Counted from the stretch's first letter, positions 45,665-54,785 are shown. The stretch is 64,000 nt of DNA from Pseudomonadota bacterium (GCA_018241505.1 JAFEDS010000015.1:124001-188000); one strand, 5' to 3'. The notes: generated from the letters alone by a model not told the origin. Numbers and translations are program-made.

Positions 45665-47348
45665 GATTGGCCTCAATCAAGGTCGTTTGCCCTCGGGCGA
45701 CGAGATCGAGCACTGCGGTTCTCAACAGCCGAGCGCCGCTCGCAATCGCGAGCTCCTTTAGTTTGCGCGCCGGCGCGCGCATCACGATCGCTTCACGCAG
45801 CTCGTCATCCAACACGAGCAGCTCGCCGATGGCCCGCCGCCCGCGATAACCTGTTCCACGGCAATGAGCGCAACCACGCCCGGTGCGGAACGTCCAGTCC
45901 TGTACGGCCGGCAGATGAAGGCCCGACTCGGCCACCAATCCCGCTGCGGGCTGCACGAGCTCAGCGCATTGCTCGCACACCATCCGGACCAGTCGTTGAG
46001 CGAGTATCCCGTTCAGTGCCGCCACGAACGCGTATGCATCCACCTCCATGTGTGCGAATCGGCCGAGTACGTCAAAGACATTGTTGGCGTGCACTGTCGT
46101 GAATACCAAGTGACCTGTCAGGGCCGACTGAATGGCAATCTGCGCAGTCTCCGGGTCGCGAATCTCACCCACCATGATCTTGTCGGGGTCGTGGCGCAGA
46201 ATGGATCGGAGGCCGCGGGCGAACGTGAGGCCCTTGCGCTCGTTCACCGGAATCTGCAGCACACCCGGCAATTGATATTCGACCGGATCCTCAATGGTGA
46301 CGATTTTGTCGTGGCCGGTGTTGGTCTCGGAGATTGCGGCGTACAGGGTCGTCGTCTTGCCACTGCCGGTTGGTCCGGTCACGAGCAGCATTCCGTAAGG
46401 CAACTGTGAGAGCCTTTGCAGACGCTGGACCACGCCCGGGTCGAACCCCAGGGAATCCAGGCGCAGTCCATGCATCTCGGTGGTGAGAGACTGTTTGTCC
46501 AGGATGCGCAGCACGGCATCTTCGCCATGGACGCTCGGCATGATGGAGACGCGAAAGTCGATAGGCCGTCCCTTCAGTCCCAGTTTGAAGCGGCCGTCCT
46601 GAGGCACGCGCCGTTCCGCGATATCCAACTCGCTCATCACCTTGACTCGCGAGATCACCTGCTCGCAAAGATCGGCGCCGCCCAGGGTAGCTACATGCAC
46701 CAGGACTCCGTCCATGCGATAGCGGATAGCCAAGGCACCCGGCCGAGTCTCGAGGTGGATATCACTTGCACCGGCCTTCAAGGCGTCGTAGACGGTCGAA
46801 TGGACGAGTTTGACAATGGGGCTCGAGTCCGCGCTGATGGTGGCAAGGGACAGGTTCTCCATCTCGCCGCCGGGCGCGGTCGCAGCAGCCGCCTCGACCT
46901 GCGCCACATCCATGGCACTCAGATCCTGCTCGTATTTCGCGATGTAGGCTGTGATCTCGCCGGCCGCCGCCAGGTGCCAAACAAGGGGCTGACTGACTTT
47001 CAACTCGAGCCAGCCGCGGATCGATGTTTTGAAAGGATCGCTGACGACTGCCAGGTACGCGTCCTGGCGCTTGACGATCACACAGCCACGCTGTGCCGCC
47101 TCCGCGGGTCCCAGCAGGTCGAAAGCAGGCGATAGGGCCATCAGGCTCGGGCCATCCAACACGGGATAGCGCGTCACCTCTGCGAGCGCCCGTGCGAGCG
47201 CGTCACCTTCCAGCCCACTCCGTTGCGCCAACAGATCGAGGATCGGCCGACCGCCGGCCGCGCTTTCAGCGAGCGCGCTACGTAACACCTCGTCCGACAG
47301 CGTCGGCTCCTGGGTGCCGGGCAGGAGCAATTCTTCCGCCGCGCTCAT
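45645..47348 (-). CDS. gspE: Type II secretion ATPase GspE
   Basis: The 567-residue hexameric assembly ATPase powers pseudopilus growth. An N-terminal MshEN/GspE-N domain (about 1-145) precedes the core. Walker A is GPTGSGKTTTLYA (about 324-336), the Asp box ends ETNTGHDKIVTIEDPVEYQ, Walker B is KIMVGEIRDPETAQIA, and the His box is TGHLVFTTVHANN. The zinc-binding module has CEQCAELV and CAHCRGTGY, as in GspE and PilB. The stop of gspF overlaps its start by 4 bases. Confidence 0.94.
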   Translation of the reverse strand: MSAAEELLLPGTQEPTLSDEVLRSALAESAAGGRPILDLLAQRSGLEGDALARALAEVTRYPVLDGPSLMALSPAFDLLGPAEAAQRGCVIVKRQDAYLAVVSDPFKTSIRGWLELKVSQPLVWHLAAAGEITAYIAKYEQDLSAMDVAQVEAAAATAPGGEMENLSLATISADSSPIVKLVHSTVYDALKAGASDIHLETRPGALAIRYRMDGVLVHVATLGGADLCEQVISRVKVMSELDIAERRVPQDGRFKLGLKGRPIDFRVSIMPSVHGEDAVLRILDKQSLTTEMHGLRLDSLGFDPGVVQRLQRLSQLPYGMLLVTGPTGSGKTTTLYAAISETNTGHDKIVTIEDPVEYQLPGVLQIPVNERKGLTFARGLRSILRHDPDKIMVGEIRDPETAQIAIQSALTGHLVFTTVHANNVFDVLGRFAHMEVDAYAFVAALNGILAQRLVRMVCEQCAELVQPAAGLVAESGLHLPAVQDWTFRTGRGCAHCRGTGYRGRRAIGELLVLDDELREAIVMRAPARKLKELAIASGARLLRTAVLDLVARGQTTLIEANRVTALA

Positions 47349-48532
47349 CGGATGCTCCCCGCCAGCTCGAAGATGGGAAAATACATGAGCACGACGATGC
47401 CGCCGATGACGAGCCCGATCACTGTCATCATCGCCGGCTCGATCAAACGGGTGGCAACCTCAACGAATCGCGACAACTCGGCGTCATAGAAGCCCGCGAT
47501 GCGCTCCATCATCTCGCCCATGTTGCCGCTGCGCTCGCCGACACGGAGCATACGGTCGGCAACCGGGGTAGTGAGACCGTGCGAGGCGAGCGAATCCGCC
47601 AGTGAGCGGCCTTCGCGAACCGCGCGGGTTGCGAGAGTCAGGCGCGGTTGTGTGGCAGCGGTCAAAAGCCCTCGCGTCATTTCAAAAGCGGTCACGGCCG
47701 GCAGGCCGCCGCGCAGAAGCATTCCAACCGTGCGATACAGCCGGGCGAGCTGATACAGCTTCAGTTGATGGCCCACCGTTGGAATACGTACCAGAAGACG
47801 GCCGACCGCGCCCCGGAATGCCGGTTGCATGACGCCATGGATCAACAGTACGAGCACGGCGAGGCTGACCGTGGCAACGCCCATCCCATGCGAATCCAAC
47901 AGGCGCCCCCACTGCATCAGCAGCTTGGAGGCCCACGGGAGATCGCCACCGATATCTTCATAGATGCCGGAAAAGCGTGGAACGACATACACAACGAGAA
48001 ACAGGACGACCAGCATGCCTGCGCCGAGCAGGACGGCAGGATAGATAGAGGCGTTGATCAGCCGCTTCTTGAGAGTATCGATCTGCTCCTGATAGGCGAT
48101 GAAGCGGCGCAACGCCTCCGGAATAGCACCGCTGCGCTCGCTGGCGCGGACGGTGGCGACGTACAGCGGCGAGAAACAACTCGGGAATTCGGCAAGTGCC
48201 GTTGACAGACTCTGCCCCTCGTACAAACGGCGTCTCAGACCTTCGAGTACGCCACGCACGGAAGCGTCCTGCTCCTTCTCGGTCAGCGCATCGATCGCCT
48301 CGACGAGCGACAATCCTGCCTCGAGCAAAGCGACGAGCTCACCGCTGAAGGCGACGAGAGCCAGCTTGGAGCGGCGCGGCCCCCGCAGTCGCGAGCTGTG
48401 AACAGACAGCACGCGCAGCCCGCGACCGAGCGCCTGCCGCCGCGCGTCGCCCTCATCGAGAGCATCCAACTCCTGGGTTGACAGCGCGTTGGCGGAATCG
48501 AGTGTTGTGATGCGAAATCGCACGAGGCTCAC
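47345..48532 (-). CDS. gspF: Type II secretion inner-membrane protein GspF
   Basis: The 395-residue protein is the polytopic platform of the secretion system. It has two T2SSF domains (ELVALLEAGLSLVEAID and ARLYRTVGMLLRGGLPAVTAFEM) separated by membrane helices at about 165-190 (YPAVLLGAGMLVVLFLVVYVVP) and about 220-240, plus a final one (ATRLIEPAMMTVIGLVIGGIVVLMYFPIF). EEMMERIAGFYD-like motif MGEMMERIAGFYDAEL is conserved. It overlaps gspG by 4 bases and gspE by 4 bases. Confidence 0.94.
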   Translation of the reverse strand: MSLVRFRITTLDSANALSTQELDALDEGDARRQALGRGLRVLSVHSSRLRGPRRSKLALVAFSGELVALLEAGLSLVEAIDALTEKEQDASVRGVLEGLRRRLYEGQSLSTALAEFPSCFSPLYVATVRASERSGAIPEALRRFIAYQEQIDTLKKRLINASIYPAVLLGAGMLVVLFLVVYVVPRFSGIYEDIGGDLPWASKLLMQWGRLLDSHGMGVATVSLAVLVLLIHGVMQPAFRGAVGRLLVRIPTVGHQLKLYQLARLYRTVGMLLRGGLPAVTAFEMTRGLLTAATQPRLTLATRAVREGRSLADSLASHGLTTPVADRMLRVGERSGNMGEMMERIAGFYDAELSRFVEVATRLIEPAMMTVIGLVIGGIVVLMYFPIFELAGSIR

Positions 48533-48963
48533 CAGTTGGTGATGTCCGCGTCTTCGCCTGCGCCGCCCGGCCGGCCGTCTTTACCATAAGACAGCAGGTC
48601 GAAGTCGCCGTGGCTGCCGGGTTGCTGGTAGACGTAGGGCCGCCCCCAGGGGTCCGGCGGGACGCCCTTTTTGAGATAGGGGCCGCCCCAGCTCGGTTCG
48701 TTGCTGGGGGCCGCACTGAGGACAGCCAATCCTTCCTCGCTGGTTGGATAGCGGCCCGTGTCCAACCTGAACTCATCGAGCGCCTTATCGAGCGCGTCAA
48801 TCTGGGCCCGAGCCACCTTGACCTGCGATTTGCCCACCTGGGCGAAGTAGCGCGGAGCCACGAACCCGGCCAGAAGGCCGATGATCACCATGACAACCAG
48901 CAGCTCGAGGAGCGTAAAGCCCGGCGCCGGGGCACGCGGGCGGCGCTCGTTTTTCTTGTCCAT
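48529..48963 (-). CDS. gspG: Major pseudopilin GspG
   Basis: This 144-residue major pseudopilin has the leader RAPAPGFTLLELLVVMVIIGLLAGFVAPRYF, cut after Gly, with Glu5. Body motifs are IDALDKALDEFRLDTGRYPTSEEGLAVL, GGPYLKKGVPPDPWGRPY and FDLLSYGKDGRPGGAGEDADITNW; the last has the calcium-binding Asp residues of GspG. The true start is the ATG at 48963 before DKKNERR. It is the first gene of the operon that runs to the FKBP gene. Confidence 0.94.
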   Translation of the reverse strand: MDKKNERRPRAPAPGFTLLELLVVMVIIGLLAGFVAPRYFAQVGKSQVKVARAQIDALDKALDEFRLDTGRYPTSEEGLAVLSAAPSNEPSWGGPYLKKGVPPDPWGRPYVYQQPGSHGDFDLLSYGKDGRPGGAGEDADITNW

Positions 48964-49062
48964 GGAGCATGCTGCGCTCAACGGGCGAGTGCCGGACAGT
49001 CGGCACATGAGGGTGCGATTCCTCGCAAGACCCTGTAGAGGCAGGGAGGGTTTTACGGTAGA

Positions 49063-50751
49063 TCAGTTGAGCCGGAGCCGGGCGTTGCGCAGGTCGGGCA
49101 GCGTCAGTGGCCACTTCAGCCGCACGGTAGTGCCCTTTCCGGGGGCGGTCGTTACCCGGCAGGTACCGCCCGACTGCTCCGTCCGCGCCCGCAGGCCGAG
49201 CAGCCCCAGGGCCGAGGGTCCGCTGCTGTCACAGGCATCGAGCTGGAATCCCACGCCGTCATCCTGGATGCTGACAATGAGGTTGCCATCTTCGCTACGC
49301 AGCGAAATCAACACCCGGCGCGCCTGGGCGTGACGGGCCACATTGCTGAGTATCTCCTGCACGGCGCGATACAGGTGAGTGGCAATGCTGTTAGGTATGT
49401 CCTGATCGGTCACGTTGATATCTTCGGTGACCGCGATCGAGCCATAAACGCCGCTCCACCTGCGATACAAACTGCGGATCGCGGATACGACACCGAGATG
49501 ATCGAGCGCGCAGGGCCTGAGGTTCATGGCGATCGCGCGCACCTCGTCGATGACTTCCTTCGTGCGCACAATGGCCGTCTTGATTACCTCGATCGCCTGA
49601 GGCGTATCGTTGCGCTGAATGAGCAACGTGGCGCGTTCCAGTGAGTACTTGACGGCACTCATCTCTTGACCGACCGAATCGTGCAGATCCTGTGAGATGC
49701 GCTTACGCTCCTCCTCCTGGGCGGTCACCAGCCGCAGCGACAGCGCCTCGAGCTCGGACTTCGAGTCACGCAGCAGCTCCTGGGCCGCCCGGCGGCGCCC
49801 GACCTCCAGCATCAGCGTCCGGTTGATTTCGGTGATGCGTTCCGTGCGATCGGCAATACGCTGCTCGAGCGCCTGGTTGAGCGATTTCAATTCGCGCTCC
49901 GCGTGCCGTGCCGCAGTCACGTTTGAAACGACAAACGCTGCGTTCACCCAACCGCTGCTGCCTGCCGCATCAAACGCCTGCGTGGTGGTGTTCAGCACTA
50001 TGAGCAGATCCCTGCCACTGACCGCATCGGCCACCTCAAAGGCCGCGCTCGGCTCCGGCCCCAGTTTCCGGAACGCGTTTTCCAGCAACCGGTCGAGGTC
50101 GCACCGGGGCGACTGACACAGCGGATGCAACATCTCGTGGAGGTCGAGCCCGATGGCATCCTGTACCTTTCCCAGCGACCAGCGCTCAATAGCGCGATTG
50201 ATCCTGACAACCCGGCGGGAGCGATTGATCAGACCGATGAGCTCCGGAAAGACATCTGCCGCGTTTTCCCACTCATGTTTGGCCTCCACAATGGCCGCGA
50301 ACACGCCAGTGTCAACTGAGCTGGCGGAGGGTAGTGTCCAGGCGAGCATTTTGCGCACCACATCGACAGCGTCCGCCCGCGATCCAATGTCGGCCTGTGA
50401 ACCGCCTATGAGAGCGATCGAATAACGCGCCTCCTGTCCCGAGGACACAGCGCCGCAGACAATTTCAACGGCACCCATGGTTGTTACAATGACCCGCTCG
50501 GGTGCATCGAGTGCCTGCCCGACGAACGGAACGTTTGCCAGGGGCACGCCGCCTCTTTGCCAATCGGTCGGGATGTTCGCTCCGCACGTGACTCTCACGG
50601 TCTGTAGCTGCGCTGCATCCGGCTCGAACAGGACCGCGGTCAGGTTGAACTCAGTCGCCATGGCGGCCAGGGCGGCTTCGGCGGAGCCACGCAAGGAGGC
50701 ACGGGGTCCTGACGCGCAGATACGAGCTATGAGATCGAGAATCTGCCTCAC
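49063..50751 (-). CDS. PAS sensor histidine kinase of the NarX/HisKA_3 class
   Basis: This 562-residue cytoplasmic kinase has an N-terminal GAF-like segment (about 1-130), a PAS domain (about 165-285) with the Cys pair LCQSPRCDLDRLL, and a coiled coil (about 285-345). HisKA_3 has the acceptor in ISQDLHDSVGQEMSAVKY. The HATPase domain reads VQEILSNVARHAQARRV, DDGVGF and GLLGLRARTEQSGG. The class pairs with NarL-type regulators, and no regulator is adjacent; the one at 19711-20472 is a candidate. The start is a GTG overlapping the transglycosylase stop by 4 bases. Confidence 0.9.
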   Translation of the reverse strand: MRQILDLIARICASGPRASLRGSAEAALAAMATEFNLTAVLFEPDAAQLQTVRVTCGANIPTDWQRGGVPLANVPFVGQALDAPERVIVTTMGAVEIVCGAVSSGQEARYSIALIGGSQADIGSRADAVDVVRKMLAWTLPSASSVDTGVFAAIVEAKHEWENAADVFPELIGLINRSRRVVRINRAIERWSLGKVQDAIGLDLHEMLHPLCQSPRCDLDRLLENAFRKLGPEPSAAFEVADAVSGRDLLIVLNTTTQAFDAAGSSGWVNAAFVVSNVTAARHAERELKSLNQALEQRIADRTERITEINRTLMLEVGRRRAAQELLRDSKSELEALSLRLVTAQEEERKRISQDLHDSVGQEMSAVKYSLERATLLIQRNDTPQAIEVIKTAIVRTKEVIDEVRAIAMNLRPCALDHLGVVSAIRSLYRRWSGVYGSIAVTEDINVTDQDIPNSIATHLYRAVQEILSNVARHAQARRVLISLRSEDGNLIVSIQDDGVGFQLDACDSSGPSALGLLGLRARTEQSGGTCRVTTAPGKGTTVRLKWPLTLPDLRNARLRLN

Positions 50752-51371
50752 GGTAGGTGTTCGGACTGAAACCGTCGGTAGAACTTCAGTACCGCCGGGA
50801 CATATGCCTGCGTCTCGGCGTACGGAGGGATGCGCTTGCCATAGCGATTGACGGCATCCTCTCCGGCGTTGTATGCCGCCAACGCGAGCTCCATGTCATT
50901 GCCGTAGCGCTGCAGGAGGTCTTTGATATAACTAGCTCCGCCGCGCAGGTTTTCGCGTGGGTCGAACGGGTGATCAACACCATAACGGCGCATTGTGGCA
51001 GGCAGCAGTTGCATCAGACCCTGGGCGCCCTTGGGGGACACCGCCAATGGATCGAATCCCGACTCGACAGCGACCATGGCGCGAAGAAGCGCGGGACTCA
51101 CTGCCGCTTGCCGAGCCGCCTCCTGTATGAGGCCCGTGTAGCTCGACGACCGTGCTCGCCAGTCGGCGCCGGCCGTTGGACCTGCATCCACCAGCGGCTC
51201 GGACAACACTCTCACATAGCGGTGATCAACGGGAACATTGGAATAGTGAGTGACGCCCGCAGAGTCGGTGAAGGCAAAAATGTCCGCCACGGCTGACTGA
51301 GCCCCGGTCAGTGACAGAGCGATGCAGATTGCCCACCTGGTTGAGCCCATGGGCTGCGAATATACGAGCAT
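50748..51371 (-). CDS. Lytic transglycosylase with DUF4124 region
   Basis: A 207-residue exported cell-wall enzyme. After the signal peptide (cut near AVA-D) is a short DUF4124 strand motif (IFAFTDSAGVTHYSNVP). The SLT domain has the catalytic Glu in AMVAVESGFDPLAVSPKGAQGLMQLLPATMRRYG, then NLRGGASYIKDLL and LALAAYNAGEDAV. These enzymes open peptidoglycan for envelope-spanning machines. Its place between the secretion operon and a sensor kinase suggests it helps the secretion apparatus, though this is an inference. A second ATG at 51350 is possible. Confidence 0.92.
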   Translation of the reverse strand: MLVYSQPMGSTRWAICIALSLTGAQSAVADIFAFTDSAGVTHYSNVPVDHRYVRVLSEPLVDAGPTAGADWRARSSSYTGLIQEAARQAAVSPALLRAMVAVESGFDPLAVSPKGAQGLMQLLPATMRRYGVDHPFDPRENLRGGASYIKDLLQRYGNDMELALAAYNAGEDAVNRYGKRIPPYAETQAYVPAVLKFYRRFQSEHLP

Positions 51372-51411
51372 TGGTGGCAGACTTCCGGTAGGGAAACCCT
51401 GCAGTGCGCGT

Positions 51412-53274
51412 CTACCCGCGCAGCAGAGCGGTCACCTGACTGAAGGAGCGCGCTTCGGCAACGTCGGCCGCGCTCTGGCGGTTCTCGTTGCGCAGCCGGG
51501 TGCTGGCACCGGCGGCCAGCAGGCGCTTCACCAACACGACATCCCCCTTGCGGCAGGCAATGATCAGCGCGGTGTCGCCGAAACGATTCTGAGCGTTGAT
51601 GTCGGCGGCCCCCGCCAGAAGCTGGTCGGCGACCTGGGCACGCCCGGCGGCCACGGCCAGGTGTAGCGCGGTGTCTCCAGCCTTGGTGTGCGATCCCGCA
51701 CTGACCCCTTTGCTCAGGAGGAAGCTGACTACCGGAGCGTAGCCGGAGCTGCTCGCCACAAGCAGAGCGTTAACCCCGTTCGAATCCGCTACATCCAGGC
51801 GGGCCCCTTGCGCGGCGAGCAGTTGGATTTTGGCAAGGGAGCCGGAAGCAGCGGCGTACCACAAGGCCGTACGACCTTGCTTGTCGCTACGATCGACGAT
51901 GCCTCCGTGTTCGAGCAGGATCCGAAGCATTCCCTCGTCGCCCTGCATCGACGCAGCCATCAAGGCGTTCCAGCCATGCGCGTCCTGCAAATCGACACGC
52001 GCATGGGCAGCCAGGAGATCGGCAACCATTGGCAGAGAACCGCGCCGAACCGCCAATACGAGCGGCGACGGCGAATTGTTGGGATGCTCATCGGGGGACA
52101 CGCCCCGCGCCAACAGCATCTTGACGATGTCCTCCCTGCCGCTTCGAATCGCGAGCAGGAGCGCTGTATCGCCCCGTGAGTCAGCTCTCGACGGATCCGC
52201 GCCAGCTTCCAGCAGCGCGTTGACGGAGCGGGCACTGCCGGCCGCCGCCGCCCAGATCAGTACGGGCGCGCGCTCGGGCGTCAGGGCATTGGCATCCGCC
52301 CCCGCCTTCAAAACTGAATCCATGAGCGTCCCTGAGCGGCTAACCGAGGCAACGGCAACATCGGGCCAACCTGCATACAGGTCCCGATCGGTCCGGCTCG
52401 CCCGCTGAACCACCGTCAAGTCGCCCGATACCAGTGTTTCGTGATGCAGCGCTGTAGCGCCCGCGGCACGCAACTGACTGGAAACAGAGGCAAGGTGGGC
52501 GTTCTCGGCGAAATCCAGGGCGGACCAATTCTGAACGTTGCGCTGTGTCGCATTCGCACCGGCCGACAGCAGCCGCTCTATGACCGTAACATTCCCTCCC
52601 GTTGCGCCGTACATCAACACAGTGTTGCGGCTCTTGTCCGCCGTGTTGGGGTCGGCATGAGCCTGGAGAAGGACACCAACCGCGGCAGCAACGCCCGAGC
52701 GCGCCGCCAGCATCAGCGCATCGATACCCCGTTCGTCGCTGGCGGATACATCGGCGCCTGCTCGAATCAGTGCATCGAGGGCCTCAGGGTGACCTGACGC
52801 CGCGGCGCGCGCCAGGGCGCCCCGGCCAAAAGAATCCCGCGCATTGATGGTTTTTGCATCGGCGAGCGTGTTGATAGCCGCGACATCGCCCCGCTCCGCG
52901 GCCCGGCGGAGTGCCTCGTTGCGTAGTTGTGGATCGCCGAAGTCCGCGGGAGTTTTGGGGTCGGCGTCGATTGCACGCAGAGTGGCTGTTGCGCTGGCCA
53001 GGCCTTGTTGCGCGGCCTTGGTCAACCAGACTCGCGCCTGGACAGGGTCTTTCGGGGCATTCAACCCGTTCAGGTAGAAGACGCCGAGGCGATATTGCGC
53101 GGTTGCATTGCCGGCCTCCGCCAGATGGCGCAGACCTTCGGCGGCCGCGGCGAAGTTTTTGAGACGGATCTCGGTCCGCACGGCATCGAGGGGATCGGCT
53201 TTGCCGTTGGCGCCTATCGCGGGGTTTACCGCGATGCACGCGACCGCGAGCCATAAACCGCTACGCAGTCCCAT
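51412..53274 (-). CDS. Exported Sel1/ankyrin repeat protein
   Basis: This protein of about 620 residues starts with a signal peptide (MGLRSGLWLAVACIAVNPAIGA). A Sel1-type repeat (AGNATAQYRLGVFYLNGLNAPKDPVQARVWLTKAAQQG) is followed by about 13 ankyrin repeats, seen as recurring GRTALWYAAASGS-, GDTALHLAVAAGR- and GDTALIIACRKGD-like units, ending LLRG. It is a protein-interaction scaffold of the periplasm, probably binding partners of the envelope redox system. It overlaps the oxidoreductase gene by 14 bases, so both are co-transcribed. Confidence 0.87.
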   Translation of the reverse strand: MGLRSGLWLAVACIAVNPAIGANGKADPLDAVRTEIRLKNFAAAAEGLRHLAEAGNATAQYRLGVFYLNGLNAPKDPVQARVWLTKAAQQGLASATATLRAIDADPKTPADFGDPQLRNEALRRAAERGDVAAINTLADAKTINARDSFGRGALARAAASGHPEALDALIRAGADVSASDERGIDALMLAARSGVAAAVGVLLQAHADPNTADKSRNTVLMYGATGGNVTVIERLLSAGANATQRNVQNWSALDFAENAHLASVSSQLRAAGATALHHETLVSGDLTVVQRASRTDRDLYAGWPDVAVASVSRSGTLMDSVLKAGADANALTPERAPVLIWAAAAGSARSVNALLEAGADPSRADSRGDTALLLAIRSGREDIVKMLLARGVSPDEHPNNSPSPLVLAVRRGSLPMVADLLAAHARVDLQDAHGWNALMAASMQGDEGMLRILLEHGGIVDRSDKQGRTALWYAAASGSLAKIQLLAAQGARLDVADSNGVNALLVASSSGYAPVVSFLLSKGVSAGSHTKAGDTALHLAVAAGRAQVADQLLAGAADINAQNRFGDTALIIACRKGDVVLVKRLLAAGASTRLRNENRQSAADVAEARSFSQVTALLRG

Positions 53275-54571
53275 ACTTCGTCTCGACGGATATGCCCATG
53301 GTGCGCAGGAATTCCGTGGGCAACACACCCCCGGCATTGACGATCACCGCGTCGTTGCGAACTTTGATCAGGCGGCCTCCGGTTTGTTCGATTGCGACAG
53401 CACCGTCCGCGATCTGCTTGAGGTTGGAACTCAACAGAACGCGCAACTGCCCGACCCCGGCCAGGGCGCTTACCCGCTCGCGATTGCGGGGTTTGGCACG
53501 ATCGAACGCGGCGCCGCGATAGGACAGGACCACACTGGCACTGCCCGCTTCCGCCACACTCGCGGCAGCCTCCAGCGCACTGTCGCCGCCTCCGACCACC
53601 ACGACATGTTGACCCGAATACTGCTCCGGCTCTATCAAGCGGTAGACGACCTTGGGCAGGTCCTCCCCGGGTACTCCGAGCTTGCGCGGAGTGCCGCGCC
53701 GACCGATCGCCAGCAGCACGCTGTGGGTGCGGTACTCAGCGCGGCTGGTTTTGACAATGAAGCCGTTGCCATCGCGAACGACCTGCTCGACGCGCTCGCG
53801 ATAGTTGATTTTCACGCCGGTCTTGCGCTCGGCTTCCTCCCAGAACTGCAACAGCGCCTCTTTGCTGGTCTGCCGCAGATTGACCTTGCCGAGCAGAGGG
53901 ACATTGACCGGCGCGGTCATGACGAGCTTGCCGCGGGGATACTGATAGACACACCCGCCGAGGGAGTCCTGCTCGAGCGTTACGCAGCGCATGTGCCTGG
54001 CGAGCGCGGTCAACGAGGCGGCAAACCCGGCGGGGCCGGCGCCGACGATCACCACATCGAGGCGCTGGCCGTCGCGTGGGCGACCGGCGTGGATGGCCTC
54101 CATCGCCTGCCGGCCCTGCTCGAGCGCGTTACGGATCAGACCCATGCCGCCCAACTCACCGGCCACGAAGATGCCGGGCACACTCGACTCGAACCGGGGA
54201 GTCAACATGGGAATGTCGACTCCCCGGCGCTCGGTTCCGAAAACCAAAGAGATCGCTTCGGTGGGACACGCTGCCCGGCATGCGCCATGTCCAATGCAGT
54301 CCGCCGGGCTGACGAGGTGTGCGCGACCGCCGACAATACCAAGCACATGGTGCTCGGGTTCTTCAGGACACGCCTTGACGCACGATCCGCAACCGATGCA
54401 TCGCGCCGGGTCGATCACCGGGTGTAATGAGGGCGGCTCATGCAGGCCGGCCGCCCGGGCCTCGTGCGCCGCCTCTACGCCTTGGCGCTCGAGTCTCCGA
54501 CGGCGGTAAATGAACCACCCGAGAATGAGAAGCGTCGGTAGTCCGTAGAAGAGGTATATCAGGGGGTCCAT
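53261..54571 (-). CDS. Membrane-anchored ferredoxin/FAD-NAD(P) oxidoreductase
   Basis: This 436-residue protein has an N-terminal transmembrane helix (about 4-22) and a basic linker. It has a four-Cys 4Fe-4S motif (CIGCGSCVKACP, from Cys58) and a second one with His in place of one Cys (CIGHGACRAACP, from Cys92), then a thioredoxin-reductase-like two-nucleotide fold: GAGPAG (178-183) for FAD and GGGDSALEAA for NAD(P). There is no CxxC redox pair, so it is not a thioredoxin reductase. It would pass electrons between NAD(P)H, flavin, iron-sulfur clusters and a membrane partner. It is divergent from the cytochrome operon and probably feeds it or draws from it. The start is the ATG at 54571. Confidence 0.88.
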   Translation of the reverse strand: MDPLIYLFYGLPTLLILGWFIYRRRRLERQGVEAAHEARAAGLHEPPSLHPVIDPARCIGCGSCVKACPEEPEHHVLGIVGGRAHLVSPADCIGHGACRAACPTEAISLVFGTERRGVDIPMLTPRFESSVPGIFVAGELGGMGLIRNALEQGRQAMEAIHAGRPRDGQRLDVVIVGAGPAGFAASLTALARHMRCVTLEQDSLGGCVYQYPRGKLVMTAPVNVPLLGKVNLRQTSKEALLQFWEEAERKTGVKINYRERVEQVVRDGNGFIVKTSRAEYRTHSVLLAIGRRGTPRKLGVPGEDLPKVVYRLIEPEQYSGQHVVVVGGGDSALEAAASVAEAGSASVVLSYRGAAFDRAKPRNRERVSALAGVGQLRVLLSSNLKQIADGAVAIEQTGGRLIKVRNDAVIVNAGGVLPTEFLRTMGISVETKYGTA

Positions 54572-54785
54572 GCGGCGGCCCTGACACGCAAGGAGTGTCA
54601 GTGTTGAGAGAGGCCCGAGACTAACGCTGTGACATAGCGCGACGGAATGGGGCTTTCCCCTACTTGTCACCGGCACTGGACGTACGCACGCTATCGACGC
54701 TCCAAATGGTCATTTTTTCCTTAGTTTGTCGGCAGTTGGCGACGGTTAGCCGGTCCAATTCAACCCGGTGGAGGAACCCTACCGC
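54572..54785. promoter_or_regulatory. Divergent regulatory region of the redox module
   Basis: This 214-base spacer separates the oxidoreductase gene from the cytochrome operon. It contains the inverted repeat at 54581-54601, a GGGG-CTTT-CCCC hairpin near 54647-54658 and a T-rich patch (CATTTTTTCCTTAG) near 54710-54724. A shared regulator could act here. GGAGGA at 54769-54774 is the ribosome binding site of the first gene. Confidence 0.45.
54581..54601. promoter_or_regulatory. Inverted repeat CTGACAC-N7-GTGTCAG
   Basis: Arms CTGACAC (54581-54587) and GTGTCAG (54595-54601) pair perfectly around 7 bases. The site lies 10 bases before the oxidoreductase ATG. It could bind a dimeric regulator or form a 5' hairpin that controls translation of that gene. 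Confidence 0.4.

Noticed and set aside
53108..54427. Plus-strand frame of 439 codons opposite the oxidoreductase
   Set aside because: No recognisable domain; the opposite strand has iron-sulfur and nucleotide-binding motifs in the right order.
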